DNA of 64,000 nt from Periweissella fabaria (GCF_918814575.1 NZ_CAKKNS010000001.1:122182-186181); one strand, 5' to 3'. Positions 1 through 8,220 are shown, counted from the stretch's first letter. Numbers and translations: made by a program. Notes: a model not told the origin generated them from the letters alone.

Positions 1-15
1 AAAATAGGTGGATAT

Positions 16-1200
16 ATGCAAAACTTTAATTTCAAAAATGCAACAGAAATTGTGTTTGGTAAAGATCAAATTGCTAGTAAATTACATGCGGCGGTAAGTC
101 AATTTGGGGAAAATGTTTTATTAGTATACGGTGGTGGCTCAATCAAACGAAGTGGGTTGTATGATCAAGTCAAAGCTTTGTTAGCAGATTTAAATGTTGT
201 TGAATTAGCAGGGATTGATCCTAATCCACGGATTGAATCAGTTACGGCTGGTCAACAATTAACTAAAGACCACAATGTTGATGTTGTGTTAGCAATCGGT
301 GGTGGTTCAGTGATTGATGCTGCTAAAGTGATTGCATCCGCTAAATACTATGATGGTAATGCTTGGGACTTAGTAATTAAACCAAGTTTACGGTTAGAAA
401 TTGCACAATTACCAGTCGTTGATATTTTGACACTTGCCGCAACTGGAACTGAAATGAACAAAGGTTCTGTTATTTCAAACTTAGCCACTAAGCAAAAGAT
501 TGGAACTTATGGTCCTAATACCCCAGCAGTATCATTTTTGGACCCAACATTAACGTACAGTGTTTCAACTTGGCAAACTGCTGCGGGATCATTTGATATT
601 TTCAGCCACTTAGTAGAGCAATACTTTGATCGGGAAGCCAACAATGATGTGACAGCAGGGATGATTGAAGGTATTATGCGGACAGTTATCAAGTGGGCGC
701 CAGTAGCACTTGCGCAACCTGATAACTATGATGCGCGAGCTAACTTAATGTGGGCTTCAACGATGGCCCTAAATGGCTTAGTTGGTCTTGGTAATAGTAA
801 TGGTTGGAGTGTTCACCCAATGGAACATGAATTGTCAGCTTACTATGACATTACTCACGGTGCTGGGTTAGCTATTTTAACGCCTCGTTGGATGGAATTT
901 TGTTTGAATGCTGATACAGAGGCTAAATTTGTGGCCTTTGGTCGGAATGTCTGGCACTTGGATGGTGAAGATAGCCAAGTTGCGCATGATGCGATTCAAG
1001 CAACGTATGATTGGATTAAAGCATTAGGCTTGCCAACGACACTAGGTGGTGTTGACATTAATGAAGAAACTAATTTTGTGGCAATGGCTGAGCATGCGGT
1101 TAACTTAAAGGACCTAACAGTAACCGGTTATGTACCATTAACACCTGCTGATGTGGTAGACTTATACCGAAAGTCAATGACGACAGACGGTTTTGAATAA
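16..1200 (+). CDS. Iron-containing alcohol dehydrogenase (butanol dehydrogenase-like)
   Basis: Group III (iron-activated) alcohol dehydrogenase of 394 residues, expected to interconvert aldehydes and alcohols with NAD(P)H in the cytoplasm. The N-terminal half carries the nucleotide-binding glycine-rich turns (YGGGSIKRSG near residue 39 and AIGGGSVIDAAK near residue 94). The C-terminal half carries the metal ligands of the family: Asp and His in FDIFSHLVEQY (about residues 194-198), and the two His in MEHELSAYYDITHGAG (about residues 268 and 281). Length is typical for the YqdH/BdhA branch. An AGGTGG Shine-Dalgarno precedes the ATG. The natural substrate cannot be read from sequence. A short membrane ORF follows 18 bp downstream, before the terminator. 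Confidence 0.93.
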   Translation: MQNFNFKNATEIVFGKDQIASKLHAAVSQFGENVLLVYGGGSIKRSGLYDQVKALLADLNVVELAGIDPNPRIESVTAGQQLTKDHNVDVVLAIGGGSVIDAAKVIASAKYYDGNAWDLVIKPSLRLEIAQLPVVDILTLAATGTEMNKGSVISNLATKQKIGTYGPNTPAVSFLDPTLTYSVSTWQTAAGSFDIFSHLVEQYFDREANNDVTAGMIEGIMRTVIKWAPVALAQPDNYDARANLMWASTMALNGLVGLGNSNGWSVHPMEHELSAYYDITHGAGLAILTPRWMEFCLNADTEAKFVAFGRNVWHLDGEDSQVAHDAIQATYDWIKALGLPTTLGGVDINEETNFVAMAEHAVNLKDLTVTGYVPLTPADVVDLYRKSMTTDGFE

Positions 1201-1218
1201 GCCTTAGCAGGAGGAATT

Positions 1219-1329
1219 ATGGGAATTTTAACCGACAATATTATGATTGTGCCATTTATTATTGGTGCTTTAATTACAGGTGCAATTATTGGCTTTATTG
1301 GCTGGCTAAGTAACCGAAAAAAGCGGTAG
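1219..1329 (+). CDS. 36-residue single-span membrane peptide (Fst-toxin-like?)
   Basis: Tiny ORF with a strong AGGAGG ribosome binding site 4 bases before its ATG, starting 18 bp after the alcohol dehydrogenase stop. The peptide has one hydrophobic span (about residues 8-30), a proline early in the span (Pro12), a WLSN motif at its end and a basic tail (RKKR). That layout resembles Fst/Par-type type I toxins, although the Pro-to-Trp spacing (17) is a few residues longer than I recall for that family. A perfect hairpin terminator sits 22 bp downstream, where such systems often have a convergent antitoxin RNA. It could equally be an ordinary small membrane protein read through from the upstream gene. 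Confidence 0.55.
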   Translation: MGILTDNIMIVPFIIGALITGAIIGFIGWLSNRKKR

Positions 1330-1351
1330 CATTACCTACTAAATTGCACAT

Positions 1352-1391
1352 AAAAACCGAAGGCAATCAGGACGACTGCCTTCGGTTTTTT
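1352..1391 (+). terminator. Intrinsic terminator, bidirectional
   Basis: Perfect 13-bp stem (AAAACCGAAGGCA / TGCCTTCGGTTTT) with an 11-base loop, A-run before and T-run after. It can end both the rightward alcohol dehydrogenase transcript and the convergent PspC gene. Confidence 0.9.
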
Positions 1392-1412
1392 ATTTATTAA
1401 AAATTACATTAA

Positions 1413-1604
1413 CTATTCAAAACGCTTGGGCATCAACCACGCACAGAGCAGGTAGATGATAGGTGTCAAAACATTCGCAAAGACGCCAAAAACCACAAAA
1501 ATCACGCGTAAAAGAGTAGGGTCAACGTTTAAGTATTCACCTAAGCCACCTAAGACACCAAGCCATATGCGATTGTCATTACTACGGAAAAGTCGTTTAT
1601 TCAT
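1413..1604 (-). CDS. PspC-domain small membrane protein
   Basis: 63-residue protein matching the PspC domain in full: the N-terminal RLFRSNDNRIWLGVLGGL block, then the EYLNVDPTLLRVIFVV block and a C-terminal membrane segment ending LCAWLMPKR. In other bacteria PspC-type proteins take part in envelope stress responses. Stand-alone single-domain copies like this are common in lactic acid bacteria and their exact role is unclear. A good Shine-Dalgarno (TAAGGAGG) lies just upstream of the ATG on the minus strand. It is monocistronic and converges on the terminator at 1352-1391. Confidence 0.9.
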   Translation of the reverse strand: MNKRLFRSNDNRIWLGVLGGLGEYLNVDPTLLRVIFVVFGVFANVLTPIIYLLCAWLMPKRFE

Positions 1605-1866
1605 AACCTAAGCCTCCTTAAAGATATGCTGCTACAGTCTAAGTATATCGAAAAATTAAGTTAATTAAAATTAAAAGCTTGTTAATTGAATTGACCTTAA
1701 TCACAGGGTCAAGTATAGTAAACAAAGCTATTATGGCCATTAGTATTGATAAATTTGCCATCGACCCTATTAATGCTTTAGAATTAAAGTATTAAATGTA
1801 ATAATCACCAAATTTGTGTGGGCTATTAATGACATAATATTATTCAAAGATAATGGAGAACAAACG

Positions 1867-2844
1867 ATGAATTGGACTGAAGTCAGCGTTAAGACTGCCA
1901 GTGAGGCCGTTGAAGCAGTATCAAGTATTTTAATGGAACTTGGTGCGGCGGGTATTCAAATCGAGGATGCCAACGAAAACTTAAACTATGAACGAGCTGA
2001 TGAAACCGTCTATATTGATTGGGATGAGTTAAACTTACCTAAGGTTGGAGCTGTTGTAAGTGGCTACTTTGATGAGGATGATTTTGATCCGGCAATTTTA
2101 CCGCAAATTAAAGCTAAGGTAGTGCAATTAGGTGAATTTGGTTTGGACTACTTGCCTGGGGATGTGATTGTCAAAGATATTGATAATCAAAAATGGGCGA
2201 CTGCTTGGAAAAAATATTACCATCCAGTACGAGTGACCCGTAATTTAACAGTTGTACCTTCATGGTTAGATTACCAACCAGCTCAAAGTGATGAGAAGCT
2301 CATTGTTCTTGATCCGGGGATGGCTTTTGGGACAGGAACGCACCCAACAACCCGCTTGATGTTAGAAGCCTTGACGATTGTTGTTCGTGGTGGTGAACGG
2401 GTCCTTGATGTTGGGACGGGTTCTGGTGTTTTGAGTATTGCGGCGAAGCATCTTGGTGTTGGCCCAATTACGGCAACTGATATCGATGACATTGCCGTGG
2501 CTAAAGCACAAGAGAATTTAGCACTTAATCCAGTCGCTAAAGACATTGATGTCCATGTTTCAGATTTACTCAAAGACGTGGCTGAAGAAAATGTTGATTT
2601 GATTGTAGCTAATATTTTAGCAGAAGTCATTCATCCGCTAATTCCGCAAGCCTGGGATAAACTCCGGCTTGGTGGCTACTTCTTAACGAGCGGAATTATT
2701 AAAGATAAATTTACTGAAATTCGGGATGCGCAAATTGCCGCCGGCTTCAAAATTGAACAAATTTTGCAAATTGGTGATTGGTATGGAATTATTGCATACA
2801 AGCCTAATCCTGATGATGTTAATGAATTTACAGCACAAGGTTAA
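1867..2844 (+). CDS. prmA: Ribosomal protein L11 methyltransferase
   Basis: Class I SAM-dependent methyltransferase that trimethylates ribosomal protein L11. From the chosen start it has 325 residues, close to the family norm. The reading frame is open further upstream to 1816, but the ATG at 1867 has a GGAG site at the right distance and begins with the expected MNWTEVSVKT. The N-terminal substrate-recognition domain is followed by the SAM motif VLDVGTGSGVLSIAA (about residues 180-195) and by the NPPY-like block IVANILAEVI. The motif GMAFGTGTHPTTR, diagnostic for PrmA, lies just before the SAM motif. rsmE follows after 8 bp, a conserved pairing in Firmicutes. Confidence 0.95.
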   Translation: MNWTEVSVKTASEAVEAVSSILMELGAAGIQIEDANENLNYERADETVYIDWDELNLPKVGAVVSGYFDEDDFDPAILPQIKAKVVQLGEFGLDYLPGDVIVKDIDNQKWATAWKKYYHPVRVTRNLTVVPSWLDYQPAQSDEKLIVLDPGMAFGTGTHPTTRLMLEALTIVVRGGERVLDVGTGSGVLSIAAKHLGVGPITATDIDDIAVAKAQENLALNPVAKDIDVHVSDLLKDVAEENVDLIVANILAEVIHPLIPQAWDKLRLGGYFLTSGIIKDKFTEIRDAQIAAGFKIEQILQIGDWYGIIAYKPNPDDVNEFTAQG

Positions 2845-2852
2845 GGTGAAGT

Positions 2853-3599
2853 ATGCAACGGTATTTTTTAAACGATAATGTCAATACAACTTTTACACTT
2901 GATGATGAAACTTATCATCATTTTGTGACTGTTTTACGGGCTAAAGAAGGCACCAAAGCAGAGTTTGTACAACCTAATCAAACAGTCGTTATCGCAAGTT
3001 TAGCAACGGTTGTAGATGGTATGGCAACTATGAATGTTGTTGATACATTAACTAGTAATGTTGAATTGCCAGTTGATACAACGATTGTGTGTGGCTTGCC
3101 TAAAGGGGATAAAGCCGAATTAATTGTTCAAAAAGCCACTGAATTAGGTGTTAATCAGGTAATCTTTGTCCAAACAGCATGGAGTGTAGCTAAATGGAAT
3201 GATAAAGCTGCTAAAAAAATTGCCCGATTACAAAAAATTGCGGCGGGGGCGGCTGAACAATCTCACCGGACCCGTGTCCCAGTTATTAACTATCTGGCAA
3301 GTTTAACGGATGTTACGGCATTGGCATTTGATCACAAAATGATTGCGTATGAGGAAGCGGCTAAGACTGGCGAGCAAGCTCAACTGGCACAAACGCTAGC
3401 TAGGATTGAACCCCAACAATCAATTTGTGCTGTCTTTGGTCCCGAGGGGGGCATTGCACCACAAGAAATTGAAAAATTAACAGCCAATGGGTATGTGGTA
3501 ACGGCGCTTGGTCCACGTATCTTACGGGCCGAAACGGCACCGCTATATTGGTTGAGCGCAATTAGCTTTGCGTTGGAATTAGCGCAACCACAACAATAG
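2853..3599 (+). CDS. rsmE: 16S rRNA m3U1498 methyltransferase
   Basis: 248-residue SPOUT-class methyltransferase that methylates U1498 of 16S rRNA. The N-terminal PUA-like domain (MQRYFLNDNV onward) is followed by the SPOUT knot with the family motifs KATELGVNQVIF, EQSHRTRVP, FGPEGGIAPQEI and LGPRILRAETA, the last two forming the trefoil SAM pocket. It starts 8 bp after prmA with an AAGGTG site, so the two are almost certainly cotranscribed. Confidence 0.96.
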   Translation: MQRYFLNDNVNTTFTLDDETYHHFVTVLRAKEGTKAEFVQPNQTVVIASLATVVDGMATMNVVDTLTSNVELPVDTTIVCGLPKGDKAELIVQKATELGVNQVIFVQTAWSVAKWNDKAAKKIARLQKIAAGAAEQSHRTRVPVINYLASLTDVTALAFDHKMIAYEEAAKTGEQAQLAQTLARIEPQQSICAVFGPEGGIAPQEIEKLTANGYVVTALGPRILRAETAPLYWLSAISFALELAQPQQ

Positions 3600-3630
3600 A
3601 AATAAAATCTAGATTTAGGCAGGGAAGAGT

Positions 3631-4029
3631 ATGTTTGCATCAAAACGATGGAGTTATGTAGTAATTGCAATAGTGGGATTGTTATTGGGAGCAGTGCTGC
3701 CAAATGTATTTAATGTGTCAGGAATTAGTGCTAACAGTAAGATTATTTGGTTGTTAATCACCATTAACTTTATTGGCGCTTTCGCACTTGGTTGGTATAT
3801 CAAACGAACATATACCCCATGGTGGACATTACTTGTTTTTCCAGGCATCTTTGCGTTAGATACTTTTTTATTGAAAACTAATGAACACCAATATGCGTAT
3901 TTCTTGGCATTGACTTATTTAGCCCTTTCAATTGTGGCACATTTTAATTCTTGGGCAGTTAACGTTGAGGATGAAGGTGAAGAACACTATAAAAATATTG
4001 TTGATAGTGGTTTTGAATCTGGTAATTAA
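3631..4029 (+). CDS. Four-span membrane protein of unknown function
   Basis: 132-residue integral membrane protein that I do not recognise. Hydrophobic segments are visible at about residues 8-26, 37-57, 65-82 and 88-106, with a short positively charged loop (YIKRTYTPW) between spans 2 and 3 and an acidic cytoplasmic tail (VEDEGEEHY). It begins 31 bp after rsmE behind a GGGAAGAG site and may be the last gene of the prmA-rsmE transcript. Nothing in the sequence indicates a substrate or partner. Confidence 0.75.
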   Translation: MFASKRWSYVVIAIVGLLLGAVLPNVFNVSGISANSKIIWLLITINFIGAFALGWYIKRTYTPWWTLLVFPGIFALDTFLLKTNEHQYAYFLALTYLALSIVAHFNSWAVNVEDEGEEHYKNIVDSGFESGN

Positions 4030-4137
4030 AGAAGTGCGTCAAACCGTGCAGAGTATAACCGTAACTGGTAAACAAAATTTGCTGGTTATCATTATATATG
4101 TAGGCGTTATGATCGGTGCATTAATGAAAACAAAATT

Positions 4138-4177
4138 AAAACTAGTTGGAAAGGCATTGCATTTCCAACTAGTTTTT
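4138..4177 (+). terminator. Intrinsic terminator
   Basis: 15-base arm AAAACTAGTTGGAAA pairs perfectly with TTTCCAACTAGTTTT, followed by T residues. It lies about 110 bp after the membrane protein gene. The stretch 4030-4137 between them holds no ORF I would defend. Confidence 0.85.
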
Positions 4178-4212
4178 TATATTGCCTTGATCTAAGGGTG
4201 CAAAACGATGCT

Positions 4213-4356
4213 TTGAAAAAGATTTGGCAAAAATATATTAAAATTGTTGGATTGGTATTCACATCAGCGCTTACGGCAACCTTTGGGGCCATCGTGGTTT
4301 TTGGCATTATTTCTTTAATTGAGTATGTTAAGTTAAAACAAAAAGCTAAAAAGTAA
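4213..4356 (+). CDS. Possible 47-residue single-span membrane peptide (TTG start)
   Basis: Short open frame starting at TTG with only a weak AAGGG site about 14 bases upstream. The peptide has a basic N-terminus (KKIWQKYIK), one hydrophobic span (about residues 11-35) and a lysine-rich tail. That organisation looks like a real small membrane protein, but the start signals are poor and there is no obvious promoter after the preceding terminator. It occupies most of the gap between 4177 and the TetR terminator. Confidence 0.35.
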   Translation: MKKIWQKYIKIVGLVFTSALTATFGAIVVFGIISLIEYVKLKQKAKK

Positions 4357-4405
4357 TTGCATTTTTTGATCATATAACTGGCTTCTTAATAATTGGCATA
4401 TAAAA

Positions 4406-4458
4406 AGCCTCCTGGTTGACAAATGAAATTTAGTATTTCATTTGTCAACCAGGAGGCT
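4406..4458 (-). terminator. Perfect 24-bp inverted repeat, terminator of the tetR gene
   Basis: Arms 4406-4429 and 4435-4458 are perfectly complementary around a 5-base loop. Read on the minus strand the second arm runs into TTTTTAT, so it works as an intrinsic terminator for the leftward regulator gene. The right arm contains a 19-bp sequence found again at 7284-7302 on the other side of the efflux cassette. Confidence 0.85.
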
Positions 4459-4461
4459 ACC
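4443..4461 (+). repeat. Left copy of the 19-bp repeat flanking the efflux cassette
   Basis: TGTCAACCAGGAGGCTACC is identical to 7284-7302, and similarity continues for about 10 more bases (TAGCA and TAA shared at matching positions). It forms one arm of the tetR terminator. Confidence 0.85.
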
Positions 4462-4481
4462 TTAGCATTAAGGGCTGTTTT

Positions 4482-5039
4482 TTATTGATGTGTTTCATCG
4501 GTAAATAACTCGGCTGGGAGGAGAGCAACAACCATCTTCGCCATTTCTTCTGGACTTTCAGGGCTATCACGTTTTAGCCATTCAAAGAGTACGGAAGGGA
4601 GAGCGCCAGCAACAAATGCAAGTAAATAAGGTTTTTTTAAAAATTCATTTCCTCTTTCTTCTGTTTTGGCATTATTCGCAGTTGAATGGAAGTATTCAAA
4701 GATATAAGCTGACAAACCAGCATTAAATAGTAAAAGAAAACGTTTTTTTTGCTTTAAAAAGAATTTGAAAGTTTCTGTTAAGTCGTCAGTAAAAGAAGTT
4801 CTTGTCCATCGAATAATGGGTTTTTGTTTTCTTCGTTGCATAATCAACTGCGACAAATAGTAATTTAAAACGTCCTCCTTACTATCAAAATTACGGTAGT
4901 AAGAAGTACGCCCAACGCCTGCTGTCTTAATTAGTGAAGCAATGCGAATTTCTGAAAAAGGTTTGTGTTGCAGTTCTTCAAAGAGTCCGTTTACAAGCTG
5001 TTCTTTGACTCGTGTGTTTTCTTGCTGACCGTAATTCAT
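4482..5039 (-). CDS. TetR-family transcriptional regulator
   Basis: 185-residue regulator with an N-terminal helix-turn-helix of TetR type: IRIASLIKTAGVGRTSYYRN at about residues 31-50 is the recognition region, followed by FDSKEDVLNYYL. The C-terminal half is helical, as expected for the ligand-binding domain. It is transcribed divergently from the DHA2 efflux pump across a 139-bp gap that contains a palindrome over the pump promoter, so it is very probably the local repressor of the pump. The inducer is unknown. The ATG has a GAGGAG site a few bases upstream on the minus strand. It ends at a perfect hairpin terminator. Confidence 0.9.
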   Translation of the reverse strand: MNYGQQENTRVKEQLVNGLFEELQHKPFSEIRIASLIKTAGVGRTSYYRNFDSKEDVLNYYLSQLIMQRRKQKPIIRWTRTSFTDDLTETFKFFLKQKKRFLLLFNAGLSAYIFEYFHSTANNAKTEERGNEFLKKPYLLAFVAGALPSVLFEWLKRDSPESPEEMAKMVVALLPAELFTDETHQ

Positions 5040-5097
5040 GTTTTTCTCCTCGTTAATACTAAGAATATTTTACCAGATAAAAACCAAGTGGAACATA

Positions 5098-5142
5098 TTG
5101 ACACAGTTTAAATTTCTGGTATAGTGATTATTGTTATTCACT
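5098..5142 (+). promoter_or_regulatory. Efflux-pump promoter with overlapping palindromic operator
   Basis: TTGACA (5098-5103), a 16-bp spacer and TATAGT (5120-5125), with a TG one base upstream of the -10 (extended -10). A palindrome AGTGA-N10-TCACT (5123-5142) overlaps the -10 and start region, where a bound TetR repressor would block transcription. Its assignment to the neighbouring TetR protein is inferred from position. Confidence 0.7.
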
Positions 5143-5178
5143 GGTACAAATTATACCATAAAGAAATGGAGAAAAATT

Positions 5179-6657
5179 ATGAATATAAAGCCATCTTATA
5201 ACCGTTGGCTAATTCTTTTAGTTTTGATGACTGCCGCCATGTCAGGTGCTTTAATGCAGACTTCATTAGGAACGGCTTTACCAACCTTGATGAAGGCTTT
5301 CAGTATTGACTTGTCAACTGCTCAGCAAGCAACTACTTGGTTCTTGCTTGTAAACGGAATGATGATTCCTTTGTCAGCCTACTTGGCAAACCGAATTCCA
5401 ACAAAAATATTGCATATTGTTGCTTATGTTCTCTTGCTAGTTGGTGTGGCTCTTTCGATGTTTACACCTGCCCAAAAAGATATGTGGTGGCTCTTTGTCG
5501 CTGGACGAATAGTGGCAGCTATGGCTGTTGGAATCATGATGCCTATGTTACAGGTTTTGATCATTAACATGTTCAAACCTGCAGAACGTGGTGCTGCGAT
5601 GGGAATGATGGGATTGGTTGTGGGAATGTCTCCAGCCATTGGACCAACTTTGTCCGGATGGATATTAGATAAAGATCACACAATATTGGGTCTAACTTTG
5701 TCAAACGACTGGCGCTCAATCTTTGTAATTCCATTTATCATTATTGTTATTGCTACGGTTCTAGCACCATTCTTGTTGAAGAATGTGATGGAAACACAAA
5801 AATTGAAGCTGGACTATTCATCGTTGATTTTGTCTGTCGCAGGTTTTGGTCTCTTTCTTTGGGGATTTACAAACGTTGCTTCCCAAGGTTGGGGTGACTT
5901 TGGACAAGTCATTGTACCAATTACAGCCGGCGTTATGCTCTTAGCTGTTTTTGCTTGGCGTCAGTTGAAGTTGCCAGTCCCATTTTTGGACATTCGAGTC
6001 TTCGCTAAGAAAGAATTCACTATTCCAACTGTTGCTCTTTTGTTGGCAACTATGGCCATGTACGGTGTCGAAATGATGCTGCCTACTTATCTACAGAACG
6101 TCCGTGGATTGTCTGCTTTGGACTCTGGAATCACATTGATGTGGGGAGCACTCTTCATGGGATTCATGTCACCTGTTGCAGGAATTTTGTATAACAAAGT
6201 CGGTGTGAAGTTATTATGTTTCTTCGGATTTGGTGTTTTAACTTTAGGAACAGTCCCTTACATCTTTTTGAATACGACAACACCAACAGTCGTTATTTCT
6301 GTCCTTTACGCATTACGTATGGCGGGGATCGCCTTGGTTATGATGCCATTGACAACTGCTGCCATGGGCGCTTTACCTGATGAAAAAGGTGCCGATGGAA
6401 CTGCTGCCAATAACACGTTACGTCAAGTTTCTTCATCTGTTGTAGTGGCTTTATTGACATCAATCGTACAAAACGTGATTAATAACAATACACCAAGTTC
6501 TTCACTGAAGACTTCTGACCCACTTCAATATGCTGGAAAAGTCTTAAACGCCTCAATGGATGGATTTCAAACTGCTTTCTTAAGTTCATTAATTTTTGCC
6601 GTAATTGGTTTTGTCTTTGTCTTCTTTATGAAAGACGATAAGAAGGGAGAAAAGTAA
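5179..6657 (+). CDS. DHA2-family multidrug MFS transporter (14 spans)
   Basis: Proton-driven drug exporter of the DHA2 branch, 492 residues from the ATG at 5179, which follows a GGAGA site; the frame is open upstream to 5131 but without a start signal. The opening SLGTALPTLMKAF in span 1 and the antiporter motif C (GLVVGMSPAIGPTLSGWI, about residues 147-164) mark the family. Length and hydrophobicity fit 14 spans. It is divergent from the TetR gene and followed directly by the DUF4811-like gene, a combination frequent in lactobacilli. Codon choice (more TTG, CTC, GTC, GGA) looks different from neighbouring core genes, suggesting acquisition. Substrate unknown. Confidence 0.93.
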   Translation: MNIKPSYNRWLILLVLMTAAMSGALMQTSLGTALPTLMKAFSIDLSTAQQATTWFLLVNGMMIPLSAYLANRIPTKILHIVAYVLLLVGVALSMFTPAQKDMWWLFVAGRIVAAMAVGIMMPMLQVLIINMFKPAERGAAMGMMGLVVGMSPAIGPTLSGWILDKDHTILGLTLSNDWRSIFVIPFIIIVIATVLAPFLLKNVMETQKLKLDYSSLILSVAGFGLFLWGFTNVASQGWGDFGQVIVPITAGVMLLAVFAWRQLKLPVPFLDIRVFAKKEFTIPTVALLLATMAMYGVEMMLPTYLQNVRGLSALDSGITLMWGALFMGFMSPVAGILYNKVGVKLLCFFGFGVLTLGTVPYIFLNTTTPTVVISVLYALRMAGIALVMMPLTTAAMGALPDEKGADGTAANNTLRQVSSSVVVALLTSIVQNVINNNTPSSSLKTSDPLQYAGKVLNASMDGFQTAFLSSLIFAVIGFVFVFFMKDDKKGEK

Positions 6658-6658
6658 G

Positions 6659-7189
6659 ATGATGATTTGGATTATTGCCGGATTAACGGTTTTGACTTTT
6701 CTTTCTATGTTTTTAATTGGTAACAAAGCAATGCGTTACATATTTGGTAGCATATTTGCTCTGGCAACTGTGCTTGCAATCGGTTTGCTTTCTGCAAATA
6801 TGGATAATCACTTTGGTATGAAAGAAACCACGGTGACAACAACAAAGAAGGTGTACGCTATTACACCTGATCAGTCACCCGTGAAGGCCGTAGCAGTTAA
6901 GAAGATCGGAACGGATAACTACGTCTTAGTTTATAAAAATTCTGAAAACGATAAACAGGCAAGTACGCACTTTGTACCGGATACAAATGCCATTGTGAAA
7001 GCCACTAAGACAAAGTCAACCTACGAAAAAACTAGTGTTGAAAATGCTCAAGTAAAGACAGTGACGACAAAATGGATATACAATTCTGACATTTGGAAAA
7101 ATCTCTTCCATCATAAGAATGAAGATAACATTATTTCAATTAAACACATTCTGCAAGTGCCAAACACATGGCAGGTAGTAGAAAAGTAA
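6659..7189 (+). CDS. DUF4811-like membrane-anchored protein
   Basis: 176-residue protein with two N-terminal hydrophobic segments (about residues 3-20 and 27-46) and an extracytoplasmic-looking Thr/Lys/Val-rich domain containing TTVTTTKKVYAI. By size, architecture and position directly behind a DHA2 pump it matches the DUF4811 proteins of lactobacilli, whose function is unknown. The ATG lies 1 bp past the pump stop with a GGGAG site inside the pump's last codons, so translation is probably coupled. The family name is from memory of the pattern, not a profile search. Confidence 0.75.
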   Translation: MMIWIIAGLTVLTFLSMFLIGNKAMRYIFGSIFALATVLAIGLLSANMDNHFGMKETTVTTTKKVYAITPDQSPVKAVAVKKIGTDNYVLVYKNSENDKQASTHFVPDTNAIVKATKTKSTYEKTSVENAQVKTVTTKWIYNSDIWKNLFHHKNEDNIISIKHILQVPNTWQVVEK

Positions 7190-7192
7190 TAC

Positions 7193-7235
7193 AAAAAGTG
7201 CAAAAACATTATTTATTAGTTTTTGCACTTTTTTA
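7193..7235 (+). terminator. Intrinsic terminator of the efflux operon
   Basis: Perfect 15-bp stem AAAAAGTGCAAAAAC / GTTTTTGCACTTTTT with an 11-base loop and T-run, 4 bp after the DUF4811-like stop. Confidence 0.9.
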
Positions 7236-7283
7236 TTATTTATTTTTATGTTGCTTTTTTTCCATTAATTCTGCACTGGGACC

Positions 7284-7302
7284 TGTCAACCAGGAGGCTA
7301 CC
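7284..7302 (+). repeat. Right copy of the 19-bp repeat flanking the efflux cassette
   Basis: Identical to 4443-4461 and in the same orientation, but here it is not part of an inverted repeat. A separate small inverted repeat (AGTAACG-N5-CGTTACT, 7308-7326) follows. Confidence 0.85.
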
Positions 7303-7340
7303 ATAGCAGTAACGGATAACGTTACTAACTAGGCTTTTTA

Positions 7341-8021
7341 TTAGTTAAATGGTAACCAAGGTTTTGATTTATTAATTCGTGGTTCGACTTGGGCATTATA
7401 TTTGATGAAATGTGTGCCCACTTGAAGCTGCATTATTTTGGGGATTGTTTGTTGTTTAATTAAGCGCACATGCTTAATATACGAACCTTTGTGTTCGACT
7501 AAGGTCCATTGATTACTTGGAGTGTATTGACCTGTGTAAAAGTTAAGCCATGCACCATTCCCAAAAGGATCATCGGCAACAAAGGCATCTACTTTTAACC
7601 CATTTTTATCTCTAGCAGGGGTTGGCGGTAAAATAGCATAACCAACTTGGGGTGTTAAAAAAGGGTTAATGCGGTCAATCTGTTGAATTTGATTGGCACG
7701 CCCATATCCGAGCGTCCCAAGCCAGATTACAATTAGCAAGAGTGAACTTGCAATAATAAGTAAGTAGCGTTGGTATCGCTTTTTGGTACGAACATCATGA
7801 CTAATTTTGGTAACCATCGGGTTATCTCCTCCTTTAAGTAAACTATCTAAAGGGATTGCTAACAAATCACTAAGTTGAACTAATGTATCGAGATTAGGAT
7901 AACTTTGATTATTTTCCCAACGAGACAAAGTTTGGCGGGTGACGTGTAATTGGTCGGCGAGTTCTTGTTGAGTTATGTTTAATGCCTTACGGGTGGTTCT
8001 TAAGTTATTAGCAAATTCCAT
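7341..8021 (-). CDS. Membrane-tethered XRE-family regulator
   Basis: 226 residues from the ATG at 8021, which follows AAAGGAG; an upstream in-frame codon at 8048 lacks a site. Residues 1-60 are a Cro/C1-type helix-turn-helix (NITQQELADQLHVTRQTLSR). A single hydrophobic span lies at about residues 86-104, after a basic RTKKRYQRY segment. The remaining 120 residues are predicted outside the membrane (VGYAILPPTPARDKNGL onward) and resemble nothing I know. The arrangement implies a one-piece signal transducer: external domain, span and DNA-binding head. Its targets cannot be read from sequence. Confidence 0.88.
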   Translation of the reverse strand: MEFANNLRTTRKALNITQQELADQLHVTRQTLSRWENNQSYPNLDTLVQLSDLLAIPLDSLLKGGDNPMVTKISHDVRTKKRYQRYLLIIASSLLLIVIWLGTLGYGRANQIQQIDRINPFLTPQVGYAILPPTPARDKNGLKVDAFVADDPFGNGAWLNFYTGQYTPSNQWTLVEHKGSYIKHVRLIKQQTIPKIMQLQVGTHFIKYNAQVEPRINKSKPWLPFN

Positions 8022-8191
8022 TTTTAATAGCTCCTTTAAATTTAGCATACGGATTTTTTTGGTTAATGTAACGCAATTAGCGTGTTACATTGATAAATGG
8101 CATCTAAATTAGACCCTAATTCGTGCGATGAAGAGTTATTTAAAATCACTTAAATTAAAGTTATTGATATATACAATTAATAGATGAACAT

Positions 8192-8220
8192 AAAAAGCCG
8201 CCTTAATGGGCGGCTTTTTT
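8192..8220 (-). terminator. Intrinsic terminator, bidirectional
   Basis: Stem AAAAAGCCGCC / GGGCGGCTTTTTT with a 5-base loop, immediately after the immunity gene read on the minus strand. The upstream gap 8022-8191 has no credible gene. Confidence 0.85.

Noticed and set aside
4030..4200. Open frame of 87 codons at 3932-4195 overlapping the membrane protein gene.
   Set aside because: It overlaps a convincing gene in another frame, lacks a start signal and runs through the terminator hairpin.
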